A DNA stretch of 64,000 nucleotides. Source: Vulcanimicrobiota bacterium. GTDB taxonomy: Bacteria > Vulcanimicrobiota > Xenobia > Xenobiales > JADMJV01. The position numbers and the translations under genes were made by a program. Where the stretch lies: assembly GCA_019637395.1 (NCBI GenBank), contig JAHBVR010000012.1, positions 62,001 to 126,000 on the forward strand, in the 5' to 3' direction. This document shows positions 17,371-25,888 of the stretch, piece after piece; the stretch's first letter is position 1; every line of letters starts with the position of its first letter. The notes below the pieces were generated by a model. That model saw only the letters and a list, made by a program, of their open reading frames with translations, was not told the DNA's origin and ran no database searches.

Positions 17371-18075
17371 GTGAAGATCGTGCAACTGGCTATCGCCATG
17401 CTGATGGGGGTGAGCCTTGGATTGGGCCTGGCGCTGGCGATGCTGCAAGCGCAGAACGCCAGGACGGCCCGGAGTCCGCTGAACGCAGCTCAACAGGCCC
17501 GCTTGAGTCAGTTGATGCAGCTGAAACAGCGTGGAGGAACCGCGTTTCTGGGCGATTCACTGACTGAGAACTTCCCCTTGGACCAGTACTTCCAGGACTC
17601 GGGACTGGTTAACCTGGGGCTATCGGGGGATACCATCGGCGGGGCAGGACCCCTGGGCTGTCTGGAACGGCTGGATCAGGGGGTCACGCAGTTGCAGCCG
17701 GAGCGAATTGTGTTGCTCATCGGCATCAACGACCTGCTCTTGAGCCGCTACGAAGACGGCCTGGGGGCGAAGCTGGATCGCTACGAGGCGCTGGAGATCC
17801 GCCTGCGCAAAAGGCTGCCGCAGGCTCAACTATGCCTGGTGTCGCTCCTGCCCACGAGCGGAGAGTTCGCCTACGTCAATCCCGAAATTCTGGTCTTCAA
17901 TCAGCAAATCCGCCGGCTGGCGGAACGCGACCACGCCCTCTACATTGATGCTTACCAGGCCTTTGGCAAGCTGTCACCCGACGACTCCCCGGACGGAATG
18001 CACCTCAGCCCACTGGGCTACCGCCGCCTGGCCGAGACGTACGCCCGGGCCCTGGGCCTGAAGCTACGCAAGTAG
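17371..18075 (+). CDS. SGNH/GDSL-type hydrolase with N-terminal membrane anchor
   Basis: 234 residues from the GTG at 17371, preceded by GGAGG at a 7-nt spacing; a further upstream ATG (17329) has no such site. An N-terminal helix (about residues 4-26) serves as a signal anchor. SGNH blocks are all present: FLGDSLTENF (S63), NLGLSGDT (G86), LLIGINDL (N120) and SPDGMHLSPLGY (D208, H211). The fold hydrolyses esters of lipids, sugars or peptidoglycan; the substrate is unknown. It stands after the zinc-ribbon protein gene and is convergent with the zincin-like gene. Confidence 0.87.
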   Translation: MKIVQLAIAMLMGVSLGLGLALAMLQAQNARTARSPLNAAQQARLSQLMQLKQRGGTAFLGDSLTENFPLDQYFQDSGLVNLGLSGDTIGGAGPLGCLERLDQGVTQLQPERIVLLIGINDLLLSRYEDGLGAKLDRYEALEIRLRKRLPQAQLCLVSLLPTSGEFAYVNPEILVFNQQIRRLAERDHALYIDAYQAFGKLSPDDSPDGMHLSPLGYRRLAETYARALGLKLRK

Positions 18076-18140
18076 GCTCGCGCCAAACAGCCTCCCAAGC
18101 CAGGTTCGCCTCCAAGCAGGCGGGGTCCGTCCGGGGGTAG

Positions 18141-19475
18141 CTACCTGCTCAGATAGGAGCGGGCCCAGTCCAGGGCGGCCCGGTCGGCCGGGTTTTCCAA
18201 GCCGGGAGTGCTGGTGGCCGATTGCAGGCCGCTGACGATGAGTTTTCGGAATTCTTGGAAAGCCGGCCCGGGCGCTTGGAGGACGGGCATGTGGTCGAAA
18301 GCCGGGCCTTCACCGCGGTTCAGCGCCAGAAAATGGCGGCAGCCCTCGCTGGCGGGAGGGATTTCCTGGCCGTAAACCTCGCTCAGAACCCAGGCTCGTT
18401 TGGCGCCGGTTTCGCCGCCAGCGTGCAAATAAAGATCGGGATTCTTTTTGATCTGATCCCAGTTCTTCAGGACGTCAGCGTGGGTCTCGGCGAAGTCTTC
18501 GCGCGGGTCCCCCAAACTTCCGTAGGGAGTGACCGAGTCACCTTTGCCGAAAGGGGAGTCGGCCCGCTGTGAATAGCCTCCCAGGTTGTCGACCAGATGG
18601 CCCATTTCGTGGAAAAGCACCCAACGGGTGGTTTCGCTGGTATCGGTCACAGAGCGGCGCAGCACGGCGGTGGGATAGCCGGCGAAAACCTGACCGTTGG
18701 TAACAGTCTCCGGTCCCTCGGGCAAAGGGGCGGATTCCAACACCACCAGACTGCAAGCTTCCAGCGCCTTCGGGCAGCGCTCCTTGACATAAGAAAGCGC
18801 CTGGCTGAGGTGCTCGCGTTCGCGCTCGTTGCGACATCCGGAGATCTGGATTCCTTCGTGAGCAAAGCTTTCTGAAGAGGTAGCGGAGGCCAGCACGGTG
18901 GCCACCACGTTGCCGGAGAGCTGCTGGAGCTTCTCGGTATCAAAGTCCTGAAGAATGCTCATCAGAGCCGGGCTGAGCGGCCCGGCTCCGCTGCTGGCAC
19001 TGAGAAAACTCAAGTATTCACCCTGCCGGGCCAGGCCCTTGGCGCCTTCGGAGACGGACAGACTCTTCAAATCGAAGACGCCGTTGACCCGACTCAACTC
19101 GACCTGGGAAGGTGCGTTTGGGTTAGCGCCCAGACTGCGTTCAAACAGACTCAAGGCGGTCGACTCCACCACCAACGGTTCCAGTTCCACAAACATTGAA
19201 CCCCAGGCGGACTGAGTCATCTGCTCTCCCGCCCTGGCCACTATCTGGCGGGCCTTTTCGCGAAAAGGATCGGCCGGGTTCTTCAACTTTTCGAGGGGAG
19301 CCGGTTCGGGCTCGGCCATCGGCCCATAGGCAGTATTCACCGGCACGCTGGCAGCCAGACGTTGGGCCGTCAGCATGACATGGTCAGCCGGCATCTCCTC
19401 CGCTACCGGCGCTACGGAGCGAGGGATGGGACGCATCGTCGGGCCGTTCAGCGGACCACGAATGGGATCGATCAC
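18141..19475 (-). CDS. Zincin-like metalloprotease domain protein
   Basis: A 444-residue protein without a signal peptide. The first 70 residues are Pro-rich and disordered (IRGPLNGPTMRPIPRSVAP). The middle is helical. The zinc site is VLFHEMGHLVDNLGG (HExxH at 289-293), followed by DPREDFAETHADV (about residues 323-335), which supplies the third ligand as in lethal-factor-like and related zincins. The protein could be a secreted effector or an intracellular peptidase; no secretion signal was found. It follows the aldo/keto reductase gene by 43 bp on the same strand. It shares a disordered N-terminus with several other hydrolase-like proteins in the window. Confidence 0.8.
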   Translation of the reverse strand: MIDPIRGPLNGPTMRPIPRSVAPVAEEMPADHVMLTAQRLAASVPVNTAYGPMAEPEPAPLEKLKNPADPFREKARQIVARAGEQMTQSAWGSMFVELEPLVVESTALSLFERSLGANPNAPSQVELSRVNGVFDLKSLSVSEGAKGLARQGEYLSFLSASSGAGPLSPALMSILQDFDTEKLQQLSGNVVATVLASATSSESFAHEGIQISGCRNEREREHLSQALSYVKERCPKALEACSLVVLESAPLPEGPETVTNGQVFAGYPTAVLRRSVTDTSETTRWVLFHEMGHLVDNLGGYSQRADSPFGKGDSVTPYGSLGDPREDFAETHADVLKNWDQIKKNPDLYLHAGGETGAKRAWVLSEVYGQEIPPASEGCRHFLALNRGEGPAFDHMPVLQAPGPAFQEFRKLIVSGLQSATSTPGLENPADRAALDWARSYLSR

Positions 19476-19517
19476 CCCCTGAGTTTCGCGCTCCTTCGAT
19501 GCAGGCCTCTTCCCTCG

Positions 19518-20546
<1,029 letters not shown>

Positions 20547-20713
20547 TTACGAGATGCGCTTAGCATAGTCTCGTCCGGATCCATGGTGGTAGACCATTTC
20601 CGCAGGCACCTTGCCTATTCGTGCAACGAGGTGTCACGTGGGGGCAATCGCGCAAGCACGATCAGCCGCTCTAAAACGCGGGAAAGTCGGGGGTCACGCG
20701 GAATGCCTGGTGG

Positions 20714-21151
20714 ATGAAAGCCGCGCGAATCTTTTTGAGCCTGGCCTGGTTCGGTATCGCCCCATTGTGGGCGACCGAGGGGAATGACTGCTTTACCCGG
20801 TGGGCCTTTCACTACGGCGTGATACTCTCCATGGCGCTGGCCTTTTTTTCGGGCTGGCTCTACCATTGGGTGGGTTACCACTTGGTGTCGTTCCAGCACC
20901 GGAAGAACGCGGCCTATCTGAGCGCGCTGATCTTTGTGCCGCTGCTCGCTTTGCTCGGGTCGGGCGGGCTCAGCGAAATCTGGGCCAGTCAGGCAGATCC
21001 CGATTACTATCGGCGCAACGGCGTCGGTCCGGTGAATATCGTAGCTCTGTTGGCTCAATCCGCGGGAATCTTCATGAGCTGGTTTCATTATTGGAGAAGT
21101 CGAAAGCGCACGGAAGGCGCGTTGTCCTGGGTGGATTCCGAGAGCCTTTGA
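20714..21151 (+). CDS. Small membrane protein, unknown
   Basis: 145 residues with about three hydrophobic helices (roughly 5-20, 33-55, 70-88) and a further one near 112-126. The first looks like a signal peptide or anchor (FLSLAWFGIAPLWA). FHYGVILSMALAFFSGWLYH and YHLVSFQHRKNAAYLS are distinctive, but I do not recognise a family. A weak GGTGG site precedes the ATG. The gene is followed by a promoter-like region and another membrane-protein gene. Confidence 0.68.
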   Translation: MKAARIFLSLAWFGIAPLWATEGNDCFTRWAFHYGVILSMALAFFSGWLYHWVGYHLVSFQHRKNAAYLSALIFVPLLALLGSGGLSEIWASQADPDYYRRNGVGPVNIVALLAQSAGIFMSWFHYWRSRKRTEGALSWVDSESL

Positions 21152-21199
21152 GCAAAGCGGGTTCTAGCCGCTCCAGGCCGTGGGGCTCGTAAGGTGGAC

Positions 21200-21228
21200 T
21201 TGACGGCAAATAAATTTCGTCGTAAATT
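21200..21228 (+). promoter_or_regulatory. Sigma70-like promoter
   Basis: TTGACG and TAAATT are separated by exactly 17 bp in an AT-rich stretch, 56 bp before the ATG at 21284. The -35 box is strong and the -10 box moderate. Confidence 0.5.
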
Positions 21229-21283
21229 ACATTTACACAGTTAACAGACAGAACCCCATCGTCGAGACGAAAGGTCACATCAG

Positions 21284-21853
21284 ATGCTCCTCCTACCTCT
21301 CGGACTTTCCGTTTACGCTCTGGGTCTGGGCGCGGCCTCGCGTTACTTTTTCGGCAAATACCTGGTTTACGGTCACCATCCGGGAATACTCTACCTGGCG
21401 GGGTTGGTACTCAGCCTCTGTCTTTGTCCCTGGGGTGCGCAGACTGTCTATGCTCGATTCTGGTCGGTGCTGGCCAGCTTCTTCACCGCCTTGACCGCCA
21501 CGCTCACAGCCTTTCTTTACCTGGTGATGAAGCGCAACTACGAGCGCTACTGGTTTCTCGTCATCGTCCTGGCCGTCTGCGTCGGAGTTCCCCTGCTGGC
21601 CCTGGCGGTGACCTCCCCAGTGTTGCTTTTCGTTTATCATATGGCCCTGGCTCTCGGTCGCCGCTACTTCCCGCTGCTGGCCCTGGAAGGACTCGTGTTT
21701 TTGGGCCTGTGCCTTTTCCGCATCTACGGGGCCTACCATCCAGAATACGAACTCATGGCCTTCCGAGCCTTTGGCTACTGGTGTATTAGCTATAGTCTCA
21801 CCCTGCTCGGTCTGGCCCTCAGCTACTACCTCCACCCCCACAAGCCGACTTAG
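21284..21853 (+). CDS. Polytopic membrane protein, unknown
   Basis: 189 residues with about five or six membrane helices (LLLPLGLSVYALGLGAA, ILYLAGLVLSLCLC, FFTALTATLTAFLYLVM, FLVIVLAVCVGVPLLALAV and others). It ends PHKPT and its TAG stop is the first three bases of the interspersed repeat. AAAGG lies 10 nt before the ATG. No motif identifies a substrate. Confidence 0.72.
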   Translation: MLLLPLGLSVYALGLGAASRYFFGKYLVYGHHPGILYLAGLVLSLCLCPWGAQTVYARFWSVLASFFTALTATLTAFLYLVMKRNYERYWFLVIVLAVCVGVPLLALAVTSPVLLFVYHMALALGRRYFPLLALEGLVFLGLCLFRIYGAYHPEYELMAFRAFGYWCISYSLTLLGLALSYYLHPHKPT

Positions 21854-22002
21854 GGCTCGGCGCTTGATAAGGTGGGCGTTTCGGCGCCAGATGGCGTGAG
21901 GAGGAACGACAAGGCGTATCGGGTTATCGGTGCGGAGTTGCGACGCAGCGGGTGGGGATGGATCTGGCGCCCAAACGTCTGAGTTATTAAGCGACGGGTC
22001 CT
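21851..22002 (+). repeat. Interspersed repeat, copy 1 (about 152 bp)
   Basis: This sequence recurs in inverted orientation at 51976-52137. It starts at the TAG stop of the preceding gene and ends with GTTATTAAGCGACGGGTCCT. Most of the last 100 bp is nearly identical between copies (AACGACAAGGCGTATCGGGT, then CGGTGCGGAGTTGCGACGC, then CCCAAACGTCTGAGTTATTA). The ends form an imperfect inverted repeat of about 38 bp, with CGCTTGATAA at the left and TTATTAAGCG at the right. A small hairpin (CGCCA-GA-TGGCG) lies near base 35. The lipoprotein gene's start (22029) is 26 bp downstream, so the element forms its leader. Confidence 0.85.
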
Positions 22003-22028
22003 TAACTGAAGGAGGACCTAGGAATCGC

Positions 22029-22385
22029 TTGATTTGGCCGATAGCCAGCTCACTGATTGGGCTTCTAATCTTGGGAGCCTGTGGGAAAGAACCGCCTAAA
22101 CGTTTCGGCAATAAAGTGACTGCCTATGGCGCTCCGGAATGCACCAGCAATCTGAAGAATATCGGCACCGCTTTAGAAATGTATAAAATGGATCACAGCC
22201 TGGCTCAGCTGGTTCCTCAATATTTCAAGGCCCTGCCCACCTGCCCCGCCGTGCAAAGTGACACGTATCCGGCAAGTTACCAACTGAAAGGCAGCCGCTA
22301 CGAGTTTTGCTGCCGGGGTAACAACCACGACTTCGGAGGTGATCGGCCGTCCTATTCCAGCGACGGAGGGTGCATCACCCGCTAG
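22029..22385 (+). CDS. Pilin-like lipoprotein
   Basis: 118 residues from TTG 22029, with AGGA at a 6-nt spacing and AAGGAGG further up. The frame is open upstream through the repeat to 21930, but that part encodes the repeat only. The lipoprotein signal is LIGLLILGAC, with the lipobox cysteine in LGAC. The mature part, CTSNLKNIGTALEMYKMD then YFKALPTCPA and YEFCCRGNNHDFGG, matches the C-terminal half of type II pseudopilin-like proteins (GspG style), here on a lipid anchor. It would sit on the outer face of a membrane. It directly follows the interspersed repeat. Confidence 0.72.
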   Translation: MIWPIASSLIGLLILGACGKEPPKRFGNKVTAYGAPECTSNLKNIGTALEMYKMDHSLAQLVPQYFKALPTCPAVQSDTYPASYQLKGSRYEFCCRGNNHDFGGDRPSYSSDGGCITR

Positions 22386-22508
22386 CGAGGACGCTCGCAC
22401 GGTAACCCTGGCCCTCCAATCCTTGGCTGGCTTAAGTCATACCTCAGAAAAGCCTCAGCCAATTTGGTAGGGCCCGACGAGGTCGAGCGAGAAGCGCTGC
22501 CCTGGCCC

Positions 22509-23519
22509 ATGAGACATCAACCAACCGAAGAAACCGCCAAGGCGGATGAAGCCTTTAAAAAGCGCCATTGGAAGGACGCGGAAGACTCTTTCCAACGCAT
22601 CCTGACCCGAGTTCCCGAGCACATCGAGGCCTATCTGGGCCTGTTCGAAACCCAGGCGGTGTTGGGCCACTTCACCTCCAGTGTGCAGACGCTCTGGCAA
22701 GCGGTCGAGATCTGCGAGCAGACCAATCAGCTCGAACAAGGCCTGGAGATCATCGCCCGCATCCTGGAACTCAAACCGCATCACGAGCAGGCTCTACAAA
22801 AGCGCATCGATCTGCTCTTCGGTAACCAGCGCAACAGCGAGGCCGTGGCCTTCTCGCGTGATTTGGCCCAGTGGTATCTGGAAAACGACAACGTCGACGC
22901 GGCCATTCGCCTGCTTTTGCGGGCCTTCCAAATCAACCACGACGATCTGGAGCTGACCCTGGTGCTGGCCGAGGCCTACCTCACCAACGGCCAGATGCGC
23001 GAAGCCACCGGGCTCTTTCGTCAGGTTATCCCCCACTTTCTGGAAGCCCAGGACTGGGAAAAAGCGGCCGGGATCATGCGCAGGCTCAGCCTCATGGACC
23101 CGAAAGATCCGCGCAACTTCATGGAGATGGGCGACCTCTATATCAAACTCGAACGTTATCAGGAAGCGGACCAGCAGTTCCGAGCGGTGTTGCGCATCGA
23201 CCTGAACCATCGCGAAGCCCTGTTGAAAATCGCTGAAGTCTCGCTGCTGCGCAAACTTTTCCGAGATGCCTCGATGGTCTATAACCGACTTATCACCCTC
23301 AGTTCGGATGATGCGGAAGCCCACGAAGGCCTGGGCATGGTTTACAAAGGTCAGGGCATGCAGGCGGACGCGGCCAAACACTTGTTGATGGCCGGTCTGG
23401 CTTTCGCCGACAAAGACGTCAAGGCCCGCGCCCACAGCTGTTTCGCGGCCGTGCTGGAGATCGATCCGGCCAACAACATCGCTTCGCGTCAAATGAAAAT
23501 TCTGGCTCCGGGAGTCTAA
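22509..23519 (+). CDS. TPR-repeat protein
   Basis: 336 residues from the ATG at 22509; a TTG at 22464 is an alternative. The sequence is a run of about eight to nine tetratricopeptide repeats (AEDSFQRILTRVPEHIEAYL, QFRAVLRIDLNHREALLKIA and similar). There is no signal peptide or membrane helix, so it is a cytosolic scaffold. It lies 5 bp upstream of the 280-residue protein gene with no terminator, so the two are one operon. Confidence 0.85.
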   Translation: MRHQPTEETAKADEAFKKRHWKDAEDSFQRILTRVPEHIEAYLGLFETQAVLGHFTSSVQTLWQAVEICEQTNQLEQGLEIIARILELKPHHEQALQKRIDLLFGNQRNSEAVAFSRDLAQWYLENDNVDAAIRLLLRAFQINHDDLELTLVLAEAYLTNGQMREATGLFRQVIPHFLEAQDWEKAAGIMRRLSLMDPKDPRNFMEMGDLYIKLERYQEADQQFRAVLRIDLNHREALLKIAEVSLLRKLFRDASMVYNRLITLSSDDAEAHEGLGMVYKGQGMQADAAKHLLMAGLAFADKDVKARAHSCFAAVLEIDPANNIASRQMKILAPGV

Positions 23520-23524
23520 GCACC

Positions 23525-24367
23525 ATGAAACTGCCCAAAGGCACAATCTTCATGCCGGAAGGCCTGCTGCTCAGCGCACCCGACCTCCAGTCGATGCTGG
23601 ACAACCTGATGCAGGACCATTTCTCGGGATACTTCCGAGTGGAATTCCCGGGAGCCAACAAGGGCTTTGTCTTTCTCTCCCGCGGCCAGATGTTGCGCGC
23701 CTTCGAATGGACTCCCGACCTGATCAAGCTCTATACCCCGGAGCGACTCTTCGCCAAAGCGGGTGACGGCGCGGCTACTTCCTCTTACGTGCTGACGGCG
23801 GAAATGGCCGAGGCGCTGGCCGCCTCCTTCGCGCTGGAATCGGTGCCTGCAGGCAATTGGAGGGAAACCATTCAACAAGGGCGCCAGACCGGTTTCGTGG
23901 AGTTCGCTCAGCCCTTTGCCGGCACCATCCTCTACCATAAAGGCGAGCCCATTCAAGAGAGTCTGACCACTCACTACGGCGAAGTGGTCTGCGGTCGCGA
24001 CGGCCTCAGCAAACTTCTCAATGAAGGCAGACCGTCGCTGGTGATGGCCGGAGACCCCGCCAAGATCGAAGAAAAGTGTAGCAAAGCCCACAAAGATCTG
24101 GATGCCATGCGAGAGGTGAAACTCAAGTCCGTGTCCGGCTTCTTCGCCACCAAAGACGCCCTCAAGGTCGAGGCGGACCTTGCCGCCGGCTGGGGGGTCA
24201 GTTCCAAAGGCTTCAACCTGGTGGTTGAATCTCTCGACGGAGAATGGCTGGGCACCCTCAAGGCGGTGACCGGCTGCAAGAAACCCGGGGTCATGGAAAT
24301 CCCCCTCAAGGTCATGCAAGAGTGGGGAGCCAACGAAGACCAGGACGTGCTCGTCTACCCCGAATAG
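23525..24367 (+). CDS. Hypothetical protein with weak PATAN/DUF4388-like N-terminus
   Basis: 280 residues, no signal peptide. Residues of about 15-75 (LQSMLDNLMQDHFSGYFRVE, FVFLSRGQMLRAFEW) resemble the DUF4388/PATAN pattern, a helix-strand core that ends at a hydrophobic ligand site. Residues of about 100-185 look like a second related module (GRQTGFVEFAQPFAGTILYH). The C-terminal third is mixed. It is coupled to the TPR gene and probably acts with it. The resemblance is weak and the function unknown. Confidence 0.72.
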   Translation: MKLPKGTIFMPEGLLLSAPDLQSMLDNLMQDHFSGYFRVEFPGANKGFVFLSRGQMLRAFEWTPDLIKLYTPERLFAKAGDGAATSSYVLTAEMAEALAASFALESVPAGNWRETIQQGRQTGFVEFAQPFAGTILYHKGEPIQESLTTHYGEVVCGRDGLSKLLNEGRPSLVMAGDPAKIEEKCSKAHKDLDAMREVKLKSVSGFFATKDALKVEADLAAGWGVSSKGFNLVVESLDGEWLGTLKAVTGCKKPGVMEIPLKVMQEWGANEDQDVLVYPE

Positions 24368-25090
24368 TCAGGCTTTAAATTCGGTTTCCAACGCTCTGGC
24401 CAAAGTTTCGCGCTGATCCGGCTTGAGCTGATTCAAGCTTTCGATGGCCGCATTGATACGCGGTTGAGCTTCGCGAGGAATAGTGCCTTTTTTTACTTCG
24501 CCGGCGATCTGATCTTTCAACTGGCCAAAAATATTGACCACGAAGAAATGACCGGAGACGAAAGCTTTGCGATTCTTCACCTTGCCGAAAATGGTATCGG
24601 TCCTACCATTCACGCGTCCTGACATCCATTTGCGAGCGCCGACGTCGAGGTCTACGTAACTTTTTTGCGTCTCGGGCGGCAACGTGTTCAGCAGCGTGCG
24701 CACTTCCGGCTTAAGTTGAGCCAGCCGCTCCGCCACCGTGCCAGGCGGGATTTTGCCCGTGACCAGACTGCTGGCCACCAATTGGCGCACGGCCGGGTCC
24801 TTGCTGGGCACCAATCCTCCGTGCTGCAATTGGGCGGCGGCGGCGGTGGGAATACCGGCCAACAAGCCGGCCACTCCGGTGGTGGTCAGACAGGCGGTGA
24901 AGACGGCTTTGCGCACCAAGTGCTTGCCCAGGCCGGCCAGCGGAGCAGGCGGAGCTTCGGCTGCACTCAGATTATCCGTCTCCAGAGCAATAAACTGGTC
25001 ACGCGGTTCCGTTACATCGGGGCGGTCCTGGCGGGGCGGGGCGGCGTTGCGTAAAGGACTGGGCAAACCGGAGGCAAGCGGGGAAATCAT
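24368..25090 (-). CDS. Hypothetical protein with disordered N-terminus and internal hydrophobic segment
   Basis: 240 residues from the ATG at 25090; an upstream start at 25207 is possible but lies in promoter-like sequence. Residues 1-55 are Pro/Ala-rich and disordered (MISPLASGLPSPL). A hydrophobic stretch at about residues 60-85 (FTACLTTTGVAGLLAG) is followed by Ala-rich sequence; it may be an internal signal or membrane anchor. The C-terminal 140 residues are soluble and helical, with SYVDLDVGARKWMSGR. Its stop abuts the stop of the convergent gene with no gap. The family is not recognised. Confidence 0.7.
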   Translation of the reverse strand: MISPLASGLPSPLRNAAPPRQDRPDVTEPRDQFIALETDNLSAAEAPPAPLAGLGKHLVRKAVFTACLTTTGVAGLLAGIPTAAAAQLQHGGLVPSKDPAVRQLVASSLVTGKIPPGTVAERLAQLKPEVRTLLNTLPPETQKSYVDLDVGARKWMSGRVNGRTDTIFGKVKNRKAFVSGHFFVVNIFGQLKDQIAGEVKKGTIPREAQPRINAAIESLNQLKPDQRETLARALETEFKA

Positions 25091-25187
25091 CCTACTGTCT
25101 TCTGGAGGTCTAGACTTAAGTCCTACGATTCCAAAATAAGTCTGGAAAATCGTGATCTGATTAACAATTCTTTCACCTCTGCCGTAG

Positions 25188-25202
25188 TATACTGGCAGTA
25201 TA
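25188..25202. promoter_or_regulatory. Palindromic operator candidate
   Basis: TATACTG-G-CAGTATA is a perfect 7+1+7 inverted repeat, 38 bp before the ATG at 25240 and within the region where a promoter is expected. It contains a TATACT -10-like box. A repressor binding here would block the gene for the secreted protein. Confidence 0.4.
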
Positions 25203-25239
25203 GGCACCGCCTAGAAAAGATGGAGTGGAGAAAACTCAC

Positions 25240-25851
25240 ATGCGCTTGTCCGTCACCGTAGGTTTAGTAGCTTGCCTGGTAGGAGTGGCCGCGGCTCAAC
25301 CCAGCTACCCCACCTTCCAACAGCAGAACTACTCCAATCCCGCCAACAGTTACTCGATGCAGAACTCGCTGCCGGATCCCTACGGGCGCAACATCGCGCC
25401 GTATTTCAACAACCAGGAGGTTCGCCTGCCGAACCAGGCCTGGGCCGGACACGTTGGTGAACTGGTGCGCCAGGCCGATGGTGGTCTGTGGATCGTCAAC
25501 ACCAGCGGATTGATGCCCAAGGGCAGCACCGTCTCGATCATGCGCAACGGGCTGATGGTCAACGGCGGTCAGGTGGTCGAATCGGGTGCCGGCACGGCGC
25601 TCATCAAGCCCTGGGCCAGCAGTGACGTCAAGGGCGGCGACAATGTCTATCTCCAGTCGGTCGCCCCGGTGGCCATCGCCCCGGTCTACGATAAGTTCCA
25701 GGTCAATCGTCCCACCATGCAGGACCCGACCTACCTCTACTACACCGACTATATGCATCAGGATCACCCGGGTCAGATGACCTCGCTGTTCAGCAACTAT
25801 AACGGCTGGGGTTACTACCCCGGCTTTAACAACTACTACTACCGCCGCTGA
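25240..25851 (+). CDS. Secreted hypothetical protein, Asn/Tyr-rich
   Basis: 203 residues from ATG 25240, preceded by GGAG at a 9-nt spacing. A clear signal peptide (MRLSVTVGLVACLVGVAAAQ) is followed by an Asn/Gln/Tyr-rich stretch (residues 20-60). A central beta-rich domain has WIVNTSGLMPKGSTVSIM. The tyrosine-rich tail is GWGYYPGFNNYYYRR. It may be a surface or envelope protein. A palindromic operator candidate lies upstream. Confidence 0.78.
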   Translation: MRLSVTVGLVACLVGVAAAQPSYPTFQQQNYSNPANSYSMQNSLPDPYGRNIAPYFNNQEVRLPNQAWAGHVGELVRQADGGLWIVNTSGLMPKGSTVSIMRNGLMVNGGQVVESGAGTALIKPWASSDVKGGDNVYLQSVAPVAIAPVYDKFQVNRPTMQDPTYLYYTDYMHQDHPGQMTSLFSNYNGWGYYPGFNNYYYRR

Positions 25852-25888
25852 ACAGGACTCGGGCACGTAAACGCCCAAAGCCGAGAAT

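Noticed and set aside
21930-22028. Upstream extension of the lipoprotein gene into the repeat
   Set aside because: The extension encodes only repeat sequence and would place charged residues before the lipoprotein signal. The TTG at 22029 gives a normal signal peptide.
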